From contig NZ_JASZYQ010000001.1 in assembly GCF_030316885.1 (NCBI RefSeq), forward strand, positions 248,001-312,000: a stretch of DNA of 64,000 nt, read 5' to 3'. Made by a program: the position numbers and the translations under genes. Below the pieces are notes generated by a model. The model was not told the origin of the DNA and searched no databases. It saw only the letters and a list, made by a program, of their open reading frames with translations. Source of the stretch: Variovorax jilinensis. Its GTDB lineage: Bacteria > Pseudomonadota > Gammaproteobacteria > Burkholderiales > Burkholderiaceae_C. Within the stretch, counting starts at the first letter, position 1. Each line of letters starts with the position of its first letter. This document shows positions 8,274 through 15,653 of the stretch, in pieces.

Positions 8274-10523
8274 TCAGGGGCGATCGGGCTGCTGCTGCTG
8301 GGCCTGGGCTGCGCGCTGCTGCATCGCGCGGAACTGCTGTTGTTGCTGCTGCTGCTGCTGTTGCTGCATCTGGGCCGCGCGCTGCTGCATCTCCTGCGCC
8401 TGGCGCATGGCATTGGCCTGCTGGGCCTGTTGCGCCTGCTGCATGTGTTGCTGGGCCTGTTGCGCCTGCTGGGCCTGCTGCGCCTGCTGCGCCTGCAGCT
8501 GTTGCATCTGCTGGGCACGCTGCTGCTGCAACTGCTGCTGGGCCTGGGCCTGGGCCTGCTGCGCCTGGACCTGGGCCGCGCGTTGCTGCATCTCCTGCTG
8601 GCGTTGCATCTGCTGAGCCTGCAGTTGCTGGGCCTGTTGCTGCTGTGCCTGTGCTGCGCGCTGCTGCGCCTCCTGCTGCTGGCGCTGGACCTGCTGCATC
8701 TGCTGGGCCTGCGCCTGCTGCATCTGCTGCGCCTGTGCCTGCTGCTGAGCTTGCGCCGCGCGCTGCTGGGCCTCGATCTGCTGGCGTTGCGCCTGCTGCT
8801 GTTGCTGAGCCTGTTGCATCTGCTGCTGGGCCTGCATCTGCTGTGCCTGTGCTGCGCGCTGCTGAACCTCCTGCTGCTGGCGCTGCATCTGCTGGGCCTG
8901 CTGCACCTGTTGAGCCTGCTGCGCCTGTTGGGCTTGCTGGATCCGCTGTGCCTGCTGCACCTGCATCTGCTGGGCCTGCTGCACCTGTTGAGCCTGCAAG
9001 GCCTGCTGAGCTTGCTGCATCTGCTGTGCTTGCGCGGCCTGCGCCTGCACCCCGCGCTGCTGCTGCAGCAACTGCTGCTGTGCCTGCTGCACCTGTCGCG
9101 CCTGCTGAAGTTGCTGGGCTTGCTGCGCCTGCTGAACCTGCTCGAATTGCCGCATCTGCATCGCGGCCTGCGGCGGCGGCGTGGCGCGGCGGCCGAATCC
9201 GGCCCGGTCCTCGCGCAGAGGGATTGGCGCCCCCATGCCGACGGGCACGCCCGCGAAGCGGTCGGCTGGCAGCCGCACCACGTCGCGCCGACCGATCGGG
9301 CCGCGGCCGAAGACGTCGGTCGGCACCACGGTGACCGCGCCGGGCAATTGCCGGTTCGCGTAGCCGCCCTGGTGCGCCGCCGCGACCTGCCGCTGGAATG
9401 CGGCGCGATTGGCCTCGTCGACGTAGCGCTGGCTGGCGCGGTAGCCGGGCCGCCAGGCCTCGCCGGGGGCGAGCGGGAACCAACCCACGCCGGGTCGGCC
9501 GCTGCCGAGTGCAAGGTTTGCTCCGCCACCCGCGGGGCCGCCGACGAAGCCCACCAGCGCGGGCGAATACACGGGACGCGCGCGGTGCTGCCCCGGCACC
9601 CAGCCCCAGCGCGGGCCGATGCGGGCCCAGCGTCCGTAGTGGGCGGGGGCGAAGCCCCAGGGAGCGGCATCGACCCAGGTCCAGCCCCAGGGCGCGACGT
9701 CGACCCACTGGCCGTCGCGGTAGGGCGCCCATTCGGGATCGACGTTGCGCGGATACCAGACGTTGCCGTAGCCCGGGTCGGTCTGCCAGTCGCCATGGGC
9801 GTCGAGCTGCTGGTAGCCCACCACCTCGCGCGAGACGTAGCGCGCCGACACCGATTGCTCCTCGAGCCGGTCGCGCTCGGCCACCCAGCGATCGAAGCCG
9901 GTGCCGGTCCGCACCGCCGCGCCGCTGACGGCCGTGAGGTTGCGGCCGGAGGTCGCGAGCTGCTGCTGGGCGCCGAGCGCGACCGATTCGCCGCCGTCGC
10001 CGAACAATGTGGCGCGACCCGAGGCCACTGCCACCCGCGTGATGCCGTCGACCGGATCGACCTCGATGCGGTAGTCACCCGGCGCATCGATCACCATGGC
10101 GAGGTTCGAGGTGTCGACCTCGAGCCGGCGGCCGGCGAGGTCCTCGCGCACGCGCAGCTGCAGCCGGCCCTGCGACACCGTGATGCGGGCCGTGTCGTCG
10201 TCGAGTTCGGAAATCGAGACGCCGGTCTGCTCGTCGAGCCGCAGCGCGGTGGCGCCGACCTGCAGCTCCGCACGCGCGTCGCGGTCAGTCCAGAGCCGGT
10301 CGCCGGTCGTGAGCGGGCGATTGGCAGAGGGCTCGAACCAGTCGTTCTCGCCCGCGGGCGAGAAGCTCACGCTGCCTTGCTGGTCGTTGAGCCGGCCGAC
10401 GCGGCCGGGCGGGTCCTGAGGCTGCTGCTGCTGTGCCATTGCCGGAGCGATGGCGCAAAGGAGGAGCAGGCCGAGCAGCCAGGCGACGGCGCGGCCGTGG
10501 ATGAAGATGGGGCGAGGGTTCAT
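8274..10523 (-). CDS. Secreted DUF6600/FecR-like protein with a long glutamine-rich C-terminal tail
   Basis: A 749-residue exported protein. A signal peptide (AVAWLLGLLLLCAIAPAMA) is probably cleaved near residue 30. A FecR-like beta region follows (about 40-200, VGRLNDQQGSVSFSPAGE), then Trp/Gly-rich DUF6600 repeats (about 240-330: NVWYPRNVDPEWAPYRDG, then WVDVAPWGWTWVDAAPWGF). From about residue 450 to the end the protein is almost entirely Gln, Ala, Met and Val in short units such as QQAQQMQ. Function is unknown; the family is thought to act in the cell envelope. The tail is far longer and purer than usual and may vary in length between strains. Confidence 0.85.
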   Translation of the reverse strand: MNPRPIFIHGRAVAWLLGLLLLCAIAPAMAQQQQPQDPPGRVGRLNDQQGSVSFSPAGENDWFEPSANRPLTTGDRLWTDRDARAELQVGATALRLDEQTGVSISELDDDTARITVSQGRLQLRVREDLAGRRLEVDTSNLAMVIDAPGDYRIEVDPVDGITRVAVASGRATLFGDGGESVALGAQQQLATSGRNLTAVSGAAVRTGTGFDRWVAERDRLEEQSVSARYVSREVVGYQQLDAHGDWQTDPGYGNVWYPRNVDPEWAPYRDGQWVDVAPWGWTWVDAAPWGFAPAHYGRWARIGPRWGWVPGQHRARPVYSPALVGFVGGPAGGGANLALGSGRPGVGWFPLAPGEAWRPGYRASQRYVDEANRAAFQRQVAAAHQGGYANRQLPGAVTVVPTDVFGRGPIGRRDVVRLPADRFAGVPVGMGAPIPLREDRAGFGRRATPPPQAAMQMRQFEQVQQAQQAQQLQQARQVQQAQQQLLQQQRGVQAQAAQAQQMQQAQQALQAQQVQQAQQMQVQQAQRIQQAQQAQQAQQVQQAQQMQRQQQEVQQRAAQAQQMQAQQQMQQAQQQQQAQRQQIEAQQRAAQAQQQAQAQQMQQAQAQQMQQVQRQQQEAQQRAAQAQQQQAQQLQAQQMQRQQEMQQRAAQVQAQQAQAQAQQQLQQQRAQQMQQLQAQQAQQAQQAQQAQQHMQQAQQAQQANAMRQAQEMQQRAAQMQQQQQQQQQQQFRAMQQRAAQAQQQQPDRP
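8290..9170. repeat. Low-complexity CAG/CTG-rich codon repeat encoding the Gln/Ala tail
   Basis: On the plus strand this reads as endless CTG/TTG/CTGC units such as ctgctgggcctgctgcgcctg. It is the codon image of the Gln-Ala-Met tail, not a structural RNA or a CRISPR array. Unit lengths are mostly multiples of three and irregular (gcctgctg, gcatctgctg). An uninterrupted run of about eight CAG-type codons lies around 8338-8365. Such DNA is prone to slippage and to assembly error. Confidence 0.85.
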
Positions 10524-10668
10524 CGAGTTCTTTCGTCTCCTGTGCCTTCAACGCGCGAAGGCCGCTCGCGGACGGCTTCCGCCGTGCAAAGCAAGGAAAC
10601 CATCGGTGACGAACCCGCAACTGCGTGTAAGCCGGACCTGCGCCCGGCTGCAGTCCGCGAGCGCTGCT

Positions 10669-11880
10669 TCAGGCCGCGGCGCCGGACCTTCGATGCGAGA
10701 GAAAGAAGCGCAGCATCTCGGCGCTGGCGTCGGGTCCCGAAGGATCGGTGTAGCTTCCGCGCGCGCTGCCGCCGGCCCAGGCATGGCCGGCGCCGTGCAG
10801 CAGCCAGTGCTCGACCGCGGGCCGGCCCTGGGCGTCGGCATGCACCCGACGCGTGAAGGCACGGCCGCCGGCCGAGCGGCCCTGCGTCGTATCGGCGGTG
10901 CGCCCCACGCCCTGCTGCTCGGCGATAGCCGCGGCCGTCACCGCTTCGCCGTTGCGCACGTGGACCGTGGCATCAGCGTCGCCGTGGAAGACGATGGTGG
11001 GCACGGTCGGCCGGCGGGTGCCGCTCGCGGCCGGGCCGTTCTTCATGGCGCCGAGCGCGGACATCAGGTCGGCGGCCGCGCCGGTGGGCAGGCCTGAATG
11101 CACGCCGGCGGCGGCGAACAGGTCCGGATAGGCATGCGCCAGGATGTCCGCCATGGCGCCGCCGGCCGAAAGGCCCGCGACGTAGACGCGCTCCGGGTCG
11201 ACCGCCTGCGCGGCCATCACCGAACGGGTCAATGCAGCCAGCAGCTCGGGTTCACCGCGCCCGCGCTGCTGGTGCTGCGGCTTGAACCAGTTCCAGCACC
11301 TGGACGAGTTCGCATGCTGGGTCTGTGCCGGATAGAGCACCAGGAAGCCGTGCTCCCGCGCAAGCTGGTTCATCTGCGTGCCGGCCGCGAAGTCCTCCGG
11401 ATCCTGGGTGCAGCCGTGCAGCATCAGCACCAGGGGACGCGGGCTGCCCGCGCCCTTCTCGGGCACGAAGAGCTTGTAGCCGAGCGGTCGGTGGGCGTGA
11501 ACGAACAGGCCCTCGGTCCATTGCTCGGTGCCGGTGCCGGTGCCGGGCGCCGGCGGCTCGACCGTCTCGGGCGCGAGCCGCGACTCGGGCAGGTCGTGAA
11601 GGTCGTCCAGCGGATGGATGGGCGCCGTTTCCGCGGCGGTGCCCGAGGCCGTGGCCGGCAGGTCGACCACGCGGGCCTCGACGTCGACCACCAGGGTCTC
11701 GTCGCTGGCGTGGCTCGCCCGGGCAGATGCCGTCGGAGCCCCGGCAGGCGTCGCCGCCGGCGGAAAGGGTGCCGCGTCGCCTCCGAGCGCACGCTGAATC
11801 GCCCGCGTGGCTTCCTGCAGGTTGCCGCTCTGCGTGAGCTCGGTGGCCTTGCGCATGAGGCGCTCGAACAGTGGGTTCAT
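10669..11880 (-). CDS. PHB depolymerase-family esterase (alpha/beta hydrolase)
   Basis: A 403-residue serine hydrolase of the Esterase_PHB/LpqC family, which cleaves short-chain polyhydroxyalkanoates or feruloyl-type esters. Present are the oxyanion region VLMLHGCTQDPEDFAAGTQMN, the nucleophile elbow AGLSAGGAM, the acidic HGDADATVH and the C-terminal catalytic histidine in GAGHAWAGG. Residues 1-110 are a family-atypical leader: a helical MNPLFERLMRKATELTQSG followed by a Pro/Ala/Thr-rich linker. I see no signal peptide, so the enzyme may act inside the cell on PHB granules. It lies 34 bases downstream of the CopG gene, likely in the same operon. Confidence 0.9.
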   Translation of the reverse strand: MNPLFERLMRKATELTQSGNLQEATRAIQRALGGDAAPFPPAATPAGAPTASARASHASDETLVVDVEARVVDLPATASGTAAETAPIHPLDDLHDLPESRLAPETVEPPAPGTGTGTEQWTEGLFVHAHRPLGYKLFVPEKGAGSPRPLVLMLHGCTQDPEDFAAGTQMNQLAREHGFLVLYPAQTQHANSSRCWNWFKPQHQQRGRGEPELLAALTRSVMAAQAVDPERVYVAGLSAGGAMADILAHAYPDLFAAAGVHSGLPTGAAADLMSALGAMKNGPAASGTRRPTVPTIVFHGDADATVHVRNGEAVTAAAIAEQQGVGRTADTTQGRSAGGRAFTRRVHADAQGRPAVEHWLLHGAGHAWAGGSARGSYTDPSGPDASAEMLRFFLSHRRSGAAA

Positions 11881-11914
11881 GGGAATGCCTTTGGAGATGG
11901 AAAAGAAAGAGGGA

Positions 11915-12349
11915 TCAACGCACCCGGTCGGCGAGCGCGGCCTTGACCGCCGCGCTGGCATGCAACGCACCGAGCACCGTGACGGAGGCAATGGTTTCGC
12001 GCGCCAGCTCGGGCGTGACGTCGGCCGCGATGGTCGCGAGGCCCAGCACGCGGATCTCGAGCCGCTCGCCGGCGCGGCGCACGGCTTCGAGCTCCGCGAC
12101 GCCGAACTGCTGCAGGCCGAGCACCAGCATCTTTCGCGACACGACCTGGCGCAGCGCGTCGGCGTGCACCGCGAGCTGGTTGCGGATGGCGGTGCGGATG
12201 AAGTCGGTGCGGTTCGAGTAGAAGCCCTCGGCGACCAGCAGGTCGATGTGGCCGAGGTCGACGTAGCCGAGGTTGATCGTGATCTTCTCGGCCTCCGGCG
12301 GCCGGGCGCGAGCAGCAGAGGGGACGGGGGCGAAGGGCGTTTCGGGCAT
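11915..12349 (-). CDS. CopG/ribbon-helix-helix family transcriptional regulator
   Basis: A 144-residue protein. Residues 22-60 (KITINLGYVDLGHIDLLVAEGFYSNRTDFIRTAIRNQL, read in two parts) have the ribbon-helix-helix pattern: a beta-strand residue set followed by two helices with the 'NRTDFIRTAIR' second helix. The longer C-terminal half (ASVTVLGALHASAAVKAAL) may form a sensing or oligomerisation domain. AGGAT sits eight bases before the ATG. The symmetric repeat just upstream (12355-12390) is a likely operator. The gene leads into the PHB-depolymerase-like esterase, so it may control PHA mobilisation; that role is inferred from context. Confidence 0.85.
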   Translation of the reverse strand: MPETPFAPVPSAARARPPEAEKITINLGYVDLGHIDLLVAEGFYSNRTDFIRTAIRNQLAVHADALRQVVSRKMLVLGLQQFGVAELEAVRRAGERLEIRVLGLATIAADVTPELARETIASVTVLGALHASAAVKAALADRVR

Positions 12350-12354
12350 GTCGC

Positions 12355-12390
12355 CATCCTATCACCATCCATATGGATGGCATACGGATG
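12355..12390. promoter_or_regulatory. Symmetric four-half-site operator (probable CopG/RHH binding site)
   Basis: Reading the plus strand, CATCC occurs at 12355-12359 and 12366-12370, and its inverse GGATG at 12375-12379 and 12386-12390. Start-to-start spacings are 11, 9 and 11. The centre is a perfect 16-base palindrome, CCATCCATATGGATGG (12365-12380). Ribbon-helix-helix dimers bind pairs of short half-sites on one helix face and stack cooperatively, which matches this layout. One outer half-site overlaps the copG ribosome-binding site. Confidence 0.6.
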
Positions 12391-12438
12391 TTTTTCATCG
12401 ATCCGACGAATGGTCGACAAATGGTCAAGAATCGAGTC

Positions 12439-12888
12439 ATGACGATCGCAGACCCGAATTCCTCTTCAGCACCTGATCGCTCCGGTGTCCGTGCAGCAAC
12501 CGGCTACGCAGGCGACGTGACGCCCGAGCAGGCCGCCGAATGGGTCGCAGCCGGCGATGCAGTCCTGGTGGATGTGCGCAGCGATGCCGAGCGCGAGTGG
12601 GTGGGCTTCGTGCCAGGGGCGGCGCCAGTGGCCTGGAAGCAGTGGCCCGGCATGCTGCCGAACGCCGACTTCGATGCCAGCCTGCGCGCAGCGGTGCCGG
12701 CGGGCCGCAAGGTGGTGCTGCTGTGCCGCAGCGGCGTGCGCTCCATCGCCGCGGCGAAGCGCGCGACCGAACTGGGGCTGGAGGCCTACAACATCCTCGA
12801 GGGCTTCGAGGGCGACGCCGACGAAGCCGGCCATCGCGGCCGCAAGGGCGGATGGCGCTTGCGCGGCCTTCCGTGGCAGCAGAAGTAG
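12439..12888 (+). CDS. Rhodanese-like domain protein
   Basis: A single-domain sulfurtransferase of about 149 residues. It shows the rhodanese signatures AVLVDVRSDAEREWVGFVPGA (CH2A-like), the active-site loop LLCRSGVRSIAAAKRATELG with Cys as the persulfide carrier, and the C-terminal NILEGFEGDAD...GRKGGWRLRGLPW. The active-site loop CRSGVR is the six-residue sulfur-handling type. I chose the ATG at 12439 (MTIADPNSS); in-frame ATGs at 12421 and 12373 are possible, but the latter lies inside the operator region. It is divergent from copG and shares its control region. Confidence 0.88.
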   Translation: MTIADPNSSSAPDRSGVRAATGYAGDVTPEQAAEWVAAGDAVLVDVRSDAEREWVGFVPGAAPVAWKQWPGMLPNADFDASLRAAVPAGRKVVLLCRSGVRSIAAAKRATELGLEAYNILEGFEGDADEAGHRGRKGGWRLRGLPWQQK

Positions 12889-12919
12889 GGCGGCTTCCGC
12901 GGGCCGCCTCGCGCGCCGC

Positions 12920-13387
12920 CTACTTAGGGATTCGCAGCTTCTGGCCCGGATAGATCTTGTCCGGGTGGGTCAGCATCGGCTTGTTGGCCTCGAAGATCTT
13001 GTTGTACTTGTTGGCGTCGCCGTAGTACTTCTTGGAAATGGCGGACAGCGTGTCGCCGCGCACCACGTCGTGGTACTGCGCCGGGTCGGCCGCCGGTGCC
13101 ACCAGCTTGTTGTCCACCTGGGTCACGTTGGCCACGTTGCCCGCGGCCAGCGAGGCCTTCTCGCTGGCTTCCTGCGAGGGCGCCTTGCCCGACAGCGTCA
13201 CGATGCCGGTGGCACCCGCGTAGACCACCGCCAGTTCGGTGAGGCCGAGGTTCTGGGTCTCGATGTAGGTCTTGATGGCCGCGCCGGCCGTCTGGTCCTT
13301 GTCGGCACTGGCGGGCTCGGCCGCGTGCGCCGCCGAACCGCCGAAGAGCTTCTCGCCGGCCTCCTTGATGAAACTGAGCAATCCCAT
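12920..13387 (-). CDS. LysM/BON domain protein, Kbp (YgaU)-like
   Basis: A 155-residue protein with a BON domain (about residues 35-95, LTELAVVYAGATGIVTLSGK) and a C-terminal LysM domain (about 104-154, YHDVVRGDTLSAISKKYYGD ending YPGQKLRIPK). This domain order and length match E. coli Kbp/YgaU, a cytoplasmic potassium-binding protein. There is no signal peptide; the first residues MGLLSFIKEAGEKLFG form an amphipathic helix typical of that family. It is convergent with the rhodanese gene. AAGGAGAAAAGC precedes the ATG. Confidence 0.88.
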   Translation of the reverse strand: MGLLSFIKEAGEKLFGGSAAHAAEPASADKDQTAGAAIKTYIETQNLGLTELAVVYAGATGIVTLSGKAPSQEASEKASLAAGNVANVTQVDNKLVAPAADPAQYHDVVRGDTLSAISKKYYGDANKYNKIFEANKPMLTHPDKIYPGQKLRIPK

Positions 13388-13507
13388 GCTTTTCTCCTTG
13401 TGGCTGTGGATCGACGGGCCACTTTACGGCGCGCGAAAGCGGATTCACGTAGGCGGGCGGCGCGCAAGTGCAAGCACCCGTAAGCACAACTCGCAATAAT
13501 CCGGCGC

Positions 13508-14281
13508 ATGGCATTCCTCGCGATCGACATCGGCAACACCCGCCTCAAGTGGTCCATCTACGACGGCGCGCGTCCCGGTGCCCGGCCGATCGCCCACGGC
13601 GCCGAGTTCCTCGACCACATCGAGCGCCTGGCCGAAGGCCCGTGGGCCGAACTCGCATCGCCCGATTCGATGCTGGGCTGCGTGGTGGCCGGCGACGCCG
13701 TGCGGCGCCGGGCCGAGGAGCAGATCGTGGAGCGCTTCGAATGCTCGCCGCGCTGGGTGGTGTCGAGCGTGGCCGAGGCCGGCATCGTCAACGGCTACGA
13801 CCATCCCACGCGACTCGGCGCCGACCGCTGGGTGGCCATGATCGGTGCCCGCCAGCGCATGCTGACGCAGGGCGCCGCGCGGCCGATGGTGGTGGTCATG
13901 ATCGGCACCGCGGTGACGGTCGAGGCGGTCGACGCCAACGGCCGCTTCCTGGGCGGCCTGATCCTGCCGGGCCACGGCATCATGCTGCGGGCGCTCGAAT
14001 CGGGCACCGCCGGACTGCACGTGCCGACCGGCGAGGTGCGCGAATTCCCGACCAACACCAGCGACGCCCTCACGAGCGGCGGCACCTACGCGATCGCGGG
14101 CGCGGTCGAGCGCATGGTGCAGCACGTGCGCGCGCATTGCGGCGCAGAGCCGGCCTGCTTCATGACCGGCGGCGCCGGCTGGAAGATGGCGCCGAGCATG
14201 AACGGCGACTTCGAACTGGTCGACAGCCTGATCATGGACGGCCTGCTGGTCATTGCCGAGGAGCGCATGCTGCCCGGGTGA
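13508..14281 (+). CDS. coaX: Type III pantothenate kinase
   Basis: Phosphorylates pantothenate in the first step of coenzyme A synthesis. The 257-residue protein has the ASKHA-fold phosphate-1 motif [11 protein letters not shown] at the N-terminus, the [11 protein letters not shown] signature, [10 protein letters not shown] (phosphate-2) and [20 protein letters not shown]. Type III enzymes are not feedback-inhibited by CoA and are the usual form in Burkholderiales. Its length matches the family. It is divergent from the LysM/BON gene with about 120 bases between, and is followed directly by a dispersed repeat. The birA gene that often precedes it in relatives is absent here. Confidence 0.95.
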   Translation: MAFLAIDIGNTRLKWSIYDGARPGARPIAHGAEFLDHIERLAEGPWAELASPDSMLGCVVAGDAVRRRAEEQIVERFECSPRWVVSSVAEAGIVNGYDHPTRLGADRWVAMIGARQRMLTQGAARPMVVVMIGTAVTVEAVDANGRFLGGLILPGHGIMLRALESGTAGLHVPTGEVREFPTNTSDALTSGGTYAIAGAVERMVQHVRAHCGAEPACFMTGGAGWKMAPSMNGDFELVDSLIMDGLLVIAEERMLPG

Positions 14282-14283
14282 AT

Positions 14284-14400
14284 GTGGCCCCCACGCTCCC
14301 CCACTTCGTGTGGGTCGCTGCCCCCCGAGGGGGCCGCAGGCCGCCTTGGGAGCGGCCCGGCGCCGGCCTGATGTCGCCCCCACGCTCCCCCACTTCGCGG
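14284..14400. repeat. Intergenic GC-rich repeat with two direct copies
   Basis: A 22-base sequence, from gccccc through cccacttcg, occurs exactly at 14287-14308 and 14376-14397. Between the copies lies a GC-rich segment with the palindromic core ccccccgaggggg (around 14321-14333). The portion ccacttcgtg-t-gggtcgc reappears with one change right after rfbC (33441). It resembles REP-like elements that sit at gene ends in Comamonadaceae. Confidence 0.55.
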
Positions 14401-14413
14401 GCCTGATGCCTCT

Positions 14414-15646
14414 TCAGCCTTTCCAGAGTTGCGTCGCGGTGTGGATCAGCAGCCCCACCAGCCCGCCCACCAGCGTGCCGTTGACGCGGATGAACTGCAG
14501 GTCGCGGCCGATGTTGCGCTCGAGCTCGACCGTCATCTCGTCGGCATTCCACTCGGCGACGCGCTCGACGATGTAGCGGCGGATGTCCTCGCGATAGCGC
14601 TCGATGGCGCGCGGCGCGGCATCCACGATCTGCTCGTTGATCCAGCGCCGCATCGGCTCGTCGGCGGCCAGGCGGGCGCCGAGCCCGCCGGCGAGGCCCA
14701 CCAGGCGCTGGCGGATGCTCGAATCCTCCTTGGCGAGGTCGTCGTGCAGCCAGCCCAGCAGCTCGCTCCACAGGCCGTGCAGGTAGTCGCCGAGCGCCGG
14801 ATGCGCCTGCAGCTCGGCCCGGATGGCCTCGCCGCGGCGCTGGAATTCAGGGTCGGTCTTGAGCCGCTCGACGAAGTCGGTCATGTAGGCGTCAAAGCGC
14901 TGCCGCAGCGGATGCGCCGGCTCCGCGGCCATCTCGCCGAGCGTGTGGACCGCGGCCGCCACGATCTTGCGGGTCGCGAGCTTGGCCGCCATCTGGTCCA
15001 GTCCGACGTAGCGCAGCGCCTTGATCTCGCGCGCGATCGCCTCGGTGATGCGCTCCTGGACTTCCTCCCCCTCGACCACCGCCGACACCTGCTGCAGCAG
15101 GTCGTCGAGCAGCGCCTGGTGGCGCCCGCCCGCGGTCAGCGCGTCGAGCGCCTGGCCGGCAAGGCGCGCGAGGTCGACCTGCGCCAGGCCGGCGGTCGCC
15201 ATGCGGCCGAGGAAGTCGCGCACGCGCGCGTCGTCGAAAGCCGCCAGCCCGTAGCGCGCCGCGGCCACCAGGTGGCCGCCGAGCTTCTCGGTGCTCGCGG
15301 GGCGCGACAGCCACTCGGCCAGCCGCGCCGCCGGATCGAACTGCGCGAGCTTGGCCAGGACCTGCGGCGTGCTCAGGAAGTTGTCGACGATGAAGCCGGC
15401 CAGCTTGGCGCCGATGCGGTCCTTGTTGGCCGGGATGATCGCGGTGTGGGGGATCGGCAGCCCGAGCGGATGGCGGAACAATGCCACCACTGCGAACCAG
15501 TCCGCGATGGCGCCGACCATGGCGGCCTCGGCGAAGGCCGCCACGTAGCCCCAGCCCGCCCAGGCCGCCGGGCGTGCCTCGAGCGCGGTCGCCAGCGCGT
15601 AGAGCAGCGCGGCAGCGCCCAGCAGGGCCAGCGCGATCCGCTTCAT
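14414..15646 (-). CDS. DUF445 family membrane protein
   Basis: A 410-residue protein of the DUF445 (YjiN-like) family. It starts with a hydrophobic helix (ALALLGAAALLYALATAL) and the conserved block GYVAAFAEAAMVGAIADWFA then FRHPLGLPIPHTAIIP. A long charged helical middle follows, and a final membrane helix (GTLVGGLVGLLIHTATQLW). Function is unknown; the family is found in the inner membrane of Gram-negative bacteria. The ATG at 15646 is inside the intergenic space beside argE (gap of seven bases), so it is probably the second gene of an argE operon. Confidence 0.9.
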   Translation of the reverse strand: MKRIALALLGAAALLYALATALEARPAAWAGWGYVAAFAEAAMVGAIADWFAVVALFRHPLGLPIPHTAIIPANKDRIGAKLAGFIVDNFLSTPQVLAKLAQFDPAARLAEWLSRPASTEKLGGHLVAAARYGLAAFDDARVRDFLGRMATAGLAQVDLARLAGQALDALTAGGRHQALLDDLLQQVSAVVEGEEVQERITEAIAREIKALRYVGLDQMAAKLATRKIVAAAVHTLGEMAAEPAHPLRQRFDAYMTDFVERLKTDPEFQRRGEAIRAELQAHPALGDYLHGLWSELLGWLHDDLAKEDSSIRQRLVGLAGGLGARLAADEPMRRWINEQIVDAAPRAIERYREDIRRYIVERVAEWNADEMTVELERNIGRDLQFIRVNGTLVGGLVGLLIHTATQLWKG

Positions 15647-15653
15647 GGCGGAC

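Noticed and set aside
8290..9170. CRISPR-like or tandem-repeat array
   Set aside because: Units are irregular and in phase with codons of the minus-strand gene; there are no uniform repeats with spacers.
8201..10087. Apparent N-terminal extension of glutathione reductase
   Set aside because: The extension is a Ser/Arg-rich shadow frame of the neighbouring gene; a good ribosome-binding site and conserved start lie at 8200.
8238..10856. Very long plus-strand frame rich in Leu/Cys across the glutamine tail
   Set aside because: It is the antisense image of the CAG-rich tail and of the DUF6600 gene; the composition is unnatural and there is no motif.
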